Shown: one piece after another, positions 61,180 through 64,000 of the stretch
Layout: every line of letters begins with the position of its first letter
How positions within the stretch are numbered: position 1 is the stretch's first letter
Assembly: GCA_017645645.1 (NCBI GenBank)
Contig: JAGCOB010000008.1
Location: 209,591 to 273,590, forward strand
Length of the DNA stretch: 64,000 bases
Direction: 5' to 3'
DNA from: Prevotella sp.
GTDB taxonomy: Bacteria; Bacteroidota; Bacteroidia; Bacteroidales; Bacteroidaceae
Notes under the pieces: model-generated
What the model saw: the letters and a program-made list of their open reading frames with translations, nothing else
Database searches by the model: none
Told to the model about the DNA's origin: nothing
Program-made: the position numbers and the translations under genes

Positions 61180-62331
61180 TTATAAAACTTTTTTTAATTT
61201 CTCAATAAACTCGTCTGCCTCGGCTTTGGTTAGACAAAGTGGTGGTAACAGGCGTAGGATATTCGTTCCGGCACAACCGGTAAAACAATGTTCCTGATAT
61301 ATCAGGGGTTGACGGATTTCCTTGTGGGGAATATCCAGGTCAATACCAATCATCAGACCGCGACCGCGGATGTCCTGAATATGACTCTTGCCTTCTAACT
61401 TCAATTCTTCAATTCTTAAATTCTTCAATTCTCCGATTAAGTACTCACCCACTTCATGGGCGTTCTCCACCAGTTTCTCTTCCTCGAAAATGTCGAGAAC
61501 GGCAAGAGCTGCGGCACAGGCAAGGTGGTTGCCACCAAAGGTGGTACCTAACTGACCGTAAACGGGTTCGAAGTCTGGTGAGATCAGGACGGCACCCATG
61601 GGGAAACCATTGGCAATACCTTTTGCCACAGTGATGATGTCAGGACGTATGTCCAGCCATTGATGGGCGAAGAACTTACCGCTACGGCCATAGCCGCATT
61701 GTATTTCGTCACAGATTAATACTGTGTGATACTCCTTGCAGAGTTTTTGCAGTCCTTGGGCAAACTCCTTGGTAGCGAGTTTGATACCGCCTACGCCTTG
61801 GATGCACTCTAAGATGATAGCACAGACATCTCCCTTCTGTAACTCCCTCTCCCAAGCGGGCAGGTCGTTCAGGGGCAGATAGGTGACATGCCCATTAGCA
61901 TTAATAGGAGCTATGATCTTCGGGTTATTCGTCACCTCTACGGCGAGACTTGTCCTGCCATGGAAGGCTTTCTCAGCAGAAAGCACACGGGTGCGTCCGT
62001 TGGCAAACGAGGCGAGTTTCAGCGCATTCTCGTTAGCCTCTGCACCACTGTTGATTAAAAACAACTGGTAGTCATCGTAACCACAGATACGTCCTAAGCG
62101 TTCAGCAAGTTCCACTTGCAGTTTGTTGACGACGGAGTTAGAGTAGAATCCTATCTTGTTCAATTGCTCCGTCACTTTCTGAATATAGTGTGGATGGGAA
62201 TGCCCGACACTGATAACGGCATGACCGCCATAGAGGTCCAGGTATTCCTGCCCTTTGTCATCCCATACCTTACAGCCCTGTCCTTTCACGATGTTTACGT
62301 CGAACAGGGGATAAACGTCAAATAGTCTCAT
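61180..62331 (-). CDS. argD: Acyl-ornithine aminotransferase
   Basis: A 383-aa class III PLP aminotransferase of arginine synthesis, acting on N-acetyl- or N-succinyl-ornithine. YLDLYGGHAVISVGHSHPHY, FLINSGAEANENALKLA, AFHGRTSLAVEVTNNP, LICDEIQCGYGRSGKFFAHQ and ITVAKGIANGFPMGAVLIS (PLP Lys) are all present. It heads the run, with a -7 box 32 bp upstream. A 4x8 array gives ELKNLRIEELKLEG near residue 305, a loop region. Confidence 0.93.
   Translation of the reverse strand: MRLFDVYPLFDVNIVKGQGCKVWDDKGQEYLDLYGGHAVISVGHSHPHYIQKVTEQLNKIGFYSNSVVNKLQVELAERLGRICGYDDYQLFLINSGAEANENALKLASFANGRTRVLSAEKAFHGRTSLAVEVTNNPKIIAPINANGHVTYLPLNDLPAWERELQKGDVCAIILECIQGVGGIKLATKEFAQGLQKLCKEYHTVLICDEIQCGYGRSGKFFAHQWLDIRPDIITVAKGIANGFPMGAVLISPDFEPVYGQLGTTFGGNHLACAAALAVLDIFEEEKLVENAHEVGEYLIGELKNLRIEELKLEGKSHIQDIRGRGLMIGIDLDIPHKEIRQPLIYQEHCFTGCAGTNILRLLPPLCLTKAEADEFIEKLKKVL
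61399..61430. repeat. Octamer array CTTCAATT x4 inside argD
   Basis: CTTCAATT, CTTCAATT, CTTAAATT, CTTCAATT, read on the minus strand as LKNLRIEELKL. Confidence 0.9.
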
Positions 62332-62362
62332 TTCCTATACCTTATTATAATAAAAAACGTTG

Positions 62363-62370
62363 CAAAGGTA
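62363..62370 (-). promoter_or_regulatory. -7 box for the argD-proC-proBA run
   Basis: TACCTTTG on the minus strand, 31 bp upstream of the argD start. It may drive all eight minus-strand genes to 53931. Confidence 0.75.
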
Positions 62371-62465
62371 CTAAATTTTCGAGTAAACAAGAACAAAGGA
62401 CATGATTTTCTTTGTTGTGTGAAAGAAAAAAATACAAATTTCGGTGATATATATCCGGAAAAGAA

Positions 62466-62494
62466 AAGAGGCACACCCTTCGGGAATGCCTCTT
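62466..62494 (-). terminator. Terminator after the dockerin-type protein gene
   Basis: Stem AAGAGGCA/TGCCTCTT (62466-62473/62487-62494) with a nested CCC-TTC-GGG helix, followed on the minus strand by TTTTCTTTT. Confidence 0.85.
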
Positions 62495-62513
62495 AACATT
62501 TATGAATGGGACT

Positions 62514-64000
62514 TTAGAATATAAATCCGCTTCTCCGCAGTATACTCATGGCCTCTCGTGTGTTTTGCGTACCATCTTTCATGATGATATTTACCATACC
62601 CACGATGTCTGTCACGTTAACTTCTTTATCGCCATTCACATCAGCGGCCTCAAAGTTGAAATCTGCTGACGGCTTGTTCATGATGTAGTTAACTGTTGCC
62701 ACGATGTCCGTCACATTCACTTGCCTATCACCATTGGCATCGCCTTTGATGAGGGCCAACTTAATTGATACCTTCACGGTCATCTCGCCAGCCTCTGTAG
62801 CACCATAGGTCAAAGCGTAGACGGTTGTTGTAGGCATCTTGATGATAAGGACATCTTTCCCATCGATGGTTTTTGCCTCGGGTGTGAGACGGTTGCCGTC
62901 AGCGTCGAAGAAGTCTATCTTCGCGTCAGTGCCTGTAATTTCCCAATGGAGCGAATCGCCTACAGCACCGTCAAAGCTGAAGCCTTGAATTTGTCCACCT
63001 TGTGGAGTAGCCTTTGTATCGCTTGTCTCGTTGATCAGTGCTATGGCGTTGATGTCAATGTTAAATTCATAGTCCTTTAAAGTCTCCACTACAGCTTCAG
63101 AGCCAACTTCCTCATTGTTGAATACCTGTATGCCGACGGTGACATCCTCGATGGTCTGCACCTTCTGCGTCGTCACGTCAAAGGTATAGTTCTCCATGAT
63201 ACTCCTCGGTTTCAGGTCGTCCAACGGGATGACAACATCATCCTTGTCAATACTTATTTGTGCAGGATCAATGTCGATACGGGTACGTGGTCCGTCATTG
63301 AACCAGTAGTCAATGCCTATTAACTTACCATCACCCTTGATTTTCTTCACCATGAAGTTCTTGAAGATGACCCCAGAGGTATGTCCAGCCTTGTCGGTGA
63401 CGCGGTAGTTGAAGGAATGGAGGCCTTCGTTTAGTGTACTGATGTCAAGGTCAAGCATCACCACTCCGTCAGCAGGAACGTCAGCACTCTGATGTTCACC
63501 GTTGTCTATCCAGTATTCATAGCTGGTCAGGGCATTCTCGCCGTCCTGTTTTTCCAATACCATGAAGTTCTTCACCAAAGCAGAGCTGACTTTACCTGTC
63601 GAATCAATGACACGCATGGTGATATTGTGCAGACCAGGATTCAATGTAGAGAGATCGTAGTCAAATGCTACAATACCTGTTTCTGGCACATCTCCACTCT
63701 TACGCTCGTCAAATTGCTGGTCAATCCAGTACTCGTAAGTCTTCAGCGAGTTATCACCTGTTGGCGTAGTCTCCAGTTTCATGAAGTTCTTCACCAATGC
63801 GGAGCTGACTTTGCCTGTCGCATCGATTACACGAATGGTGACATTATGCAGACCATAGCCCAGAGCTGAAAGGTCCTCATCGAAGTTGACGATTCCTGAA
63901 GCATCGATAGTACCATTTTTGCGTTTGTCGAACTTCTGGTCAATCCAGTATTCGTAAGTTTTCAGCGAGTTATCACCTGTTGGTGTCGTCTCCAGTTTCA
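62514..64000 (-). CDS. Secreted Ig-like-repeat protein with dockerin-type domain, 5' end outside window
   Basis: The minus-strand frame is open to the window edge, so the start lies beyond base 64000. At least four tandem Ig-like units of about 70 residues are seen, each with a YEYWIDxxFD-like strand, a GLHNxTxRVIDxTGKVSSALVKNFM-like end; the two outermost are almost identical. After a beta-rich region (SFDGAVGDSLHWEITGTDAK) the C-terminus carries a dockerin type I-like pair of calcium loops, GDANGDRQVNVTDIVATVNY and ADVNGDKEVNVTDIVGMVNI, and a basic tail. It is likely secreted or surface bound. Partner and role are unknown. Confidence 0.85.
   Translation of the reverse strand, partial: KLETTPTGDNSLKTYEYWIDQKFDKRKNGTIDASGIVNFDEDLSALGYGLHNVTIRVIDATGKVSSALVKNFMKLETTPTGDNSLKTYEYWIDQQFDERKSGDVPETGIVAFDYDLSTLNPGLHNITMRVIDSTGKVSSALVKNFMVLEKQDGENALTSYEYWIDNGEHQSADVPADGVVMLDLDISTLNEGLHSFNYRVTDKAGHTSGVIFKNFMVKKIKGDGKLIGIDYWFNDGPRTRIDIDPAQISIDKDDVVIPLDDLKPRSIMENYTFDVTTQKVQTIEDVTVGIQVFNNEEVGSEAVVETLKDYEFNIDINAIALINETSDTKATPQGGQIQGFSFDGAVGDSLHWEITGTDAKIDFFDADGNRLTPEAKTIDGKDVLIIKMPTTTVYALTYGATEAGEMTVKVSIKLALIKGDANGDRQVNVTDIVATVNYIMNKPSADFNFEAADVNGDKEVNVTDIVGMVNIIMKDGTQNTREAMSILRRSGFIF

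Overview
The window is from a member of the Bacteroidota, most likely the Prevotella/Segatella group of gut or rumen Bacteroidales. The signs are promoters of the TAnnTTTG type with TTTG about 20 bp upstream, two SusC/SusD pairs, many short lipoprotein signal peptides, an N-acyl-ornithine carbamoyltransferase of the Bacteroidetes arginine pathway, and weak Shine-Dalgarno signals. Species placement is inference.

1-24.3 kb is mostly core genome: the end of a TonB-dependent receptor, an NAD-dependent epimerase, a CsgG-like secreted protein, tRNA-Pro(CGG), a murF-lipoprotein-repeat protein operon divergent from folP-cdaA, pta-ackA, a sufT-like/lpxH/sugar kinase operon, a metal-efflux P-type ATPase with a paired operator, efp-GT2-radC, rpmH with a structured leader, and PASTA protein-rluD-ddl-acyltransferase-lipoprotein. 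24.3-27.6 kb is a 3.3 kb accessory island. It is bounded by inverted copies of a palindromic element and carries a small cysteine-containing protein, a BT4734/VapE-type primase-helicase gene, and the deletion scar of a hicAB toxin-antitoxin operon. Between its first two genes lies an array of nine TGGAAC half-sites at an exact 11-bp period. 27.8-47.6 kb is a polysaccharide utilisation locus: susC-susD, two IPT/TIG surface lipoproteins, a GH5 endoglucanase-like and a GH26 mannanase-like enzyme, then a second susC-susD pair with two more lipoproteins. The enzymes point to beta-mannan or glucomannan. 47.7-53.9 kb holds a duplicated gene pair of unknown role (multi-TM protein plus PD40-propeller lipoprotein with one CxxCH motif). 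53.9-62.3 kb is a minus-strand arginine/proline run (argD, proC, XRE-cupin regulator, acyl-CoA synthetase, proB, proA, argF', ltaE-like). The window ends in a secreted protein with tandem Ig-like repeats and a dockerin-type domain.

The most striking non-coding signal is a set of about 22 short tandem arrays. Most have four copies of a 7-, 8- or 9-nt degenerate unit; intergenic octamer arrays run to six or seven, and one heptamer array has eight. They fill intergenic gaps in operons, sit in the -33 region of several promoters, or lie in frame inside conserved genes (murF, an acyltransferase, argF', argD, an acyl-CoA synthetase). They are absent from the island and the PUL. A second dispersed element, a nested inverted repeat built on CCCCCTAAGTTAGGGGG, occurs twice; one copy supplies the start codon and N-terminus of a conserved acyltransferase.
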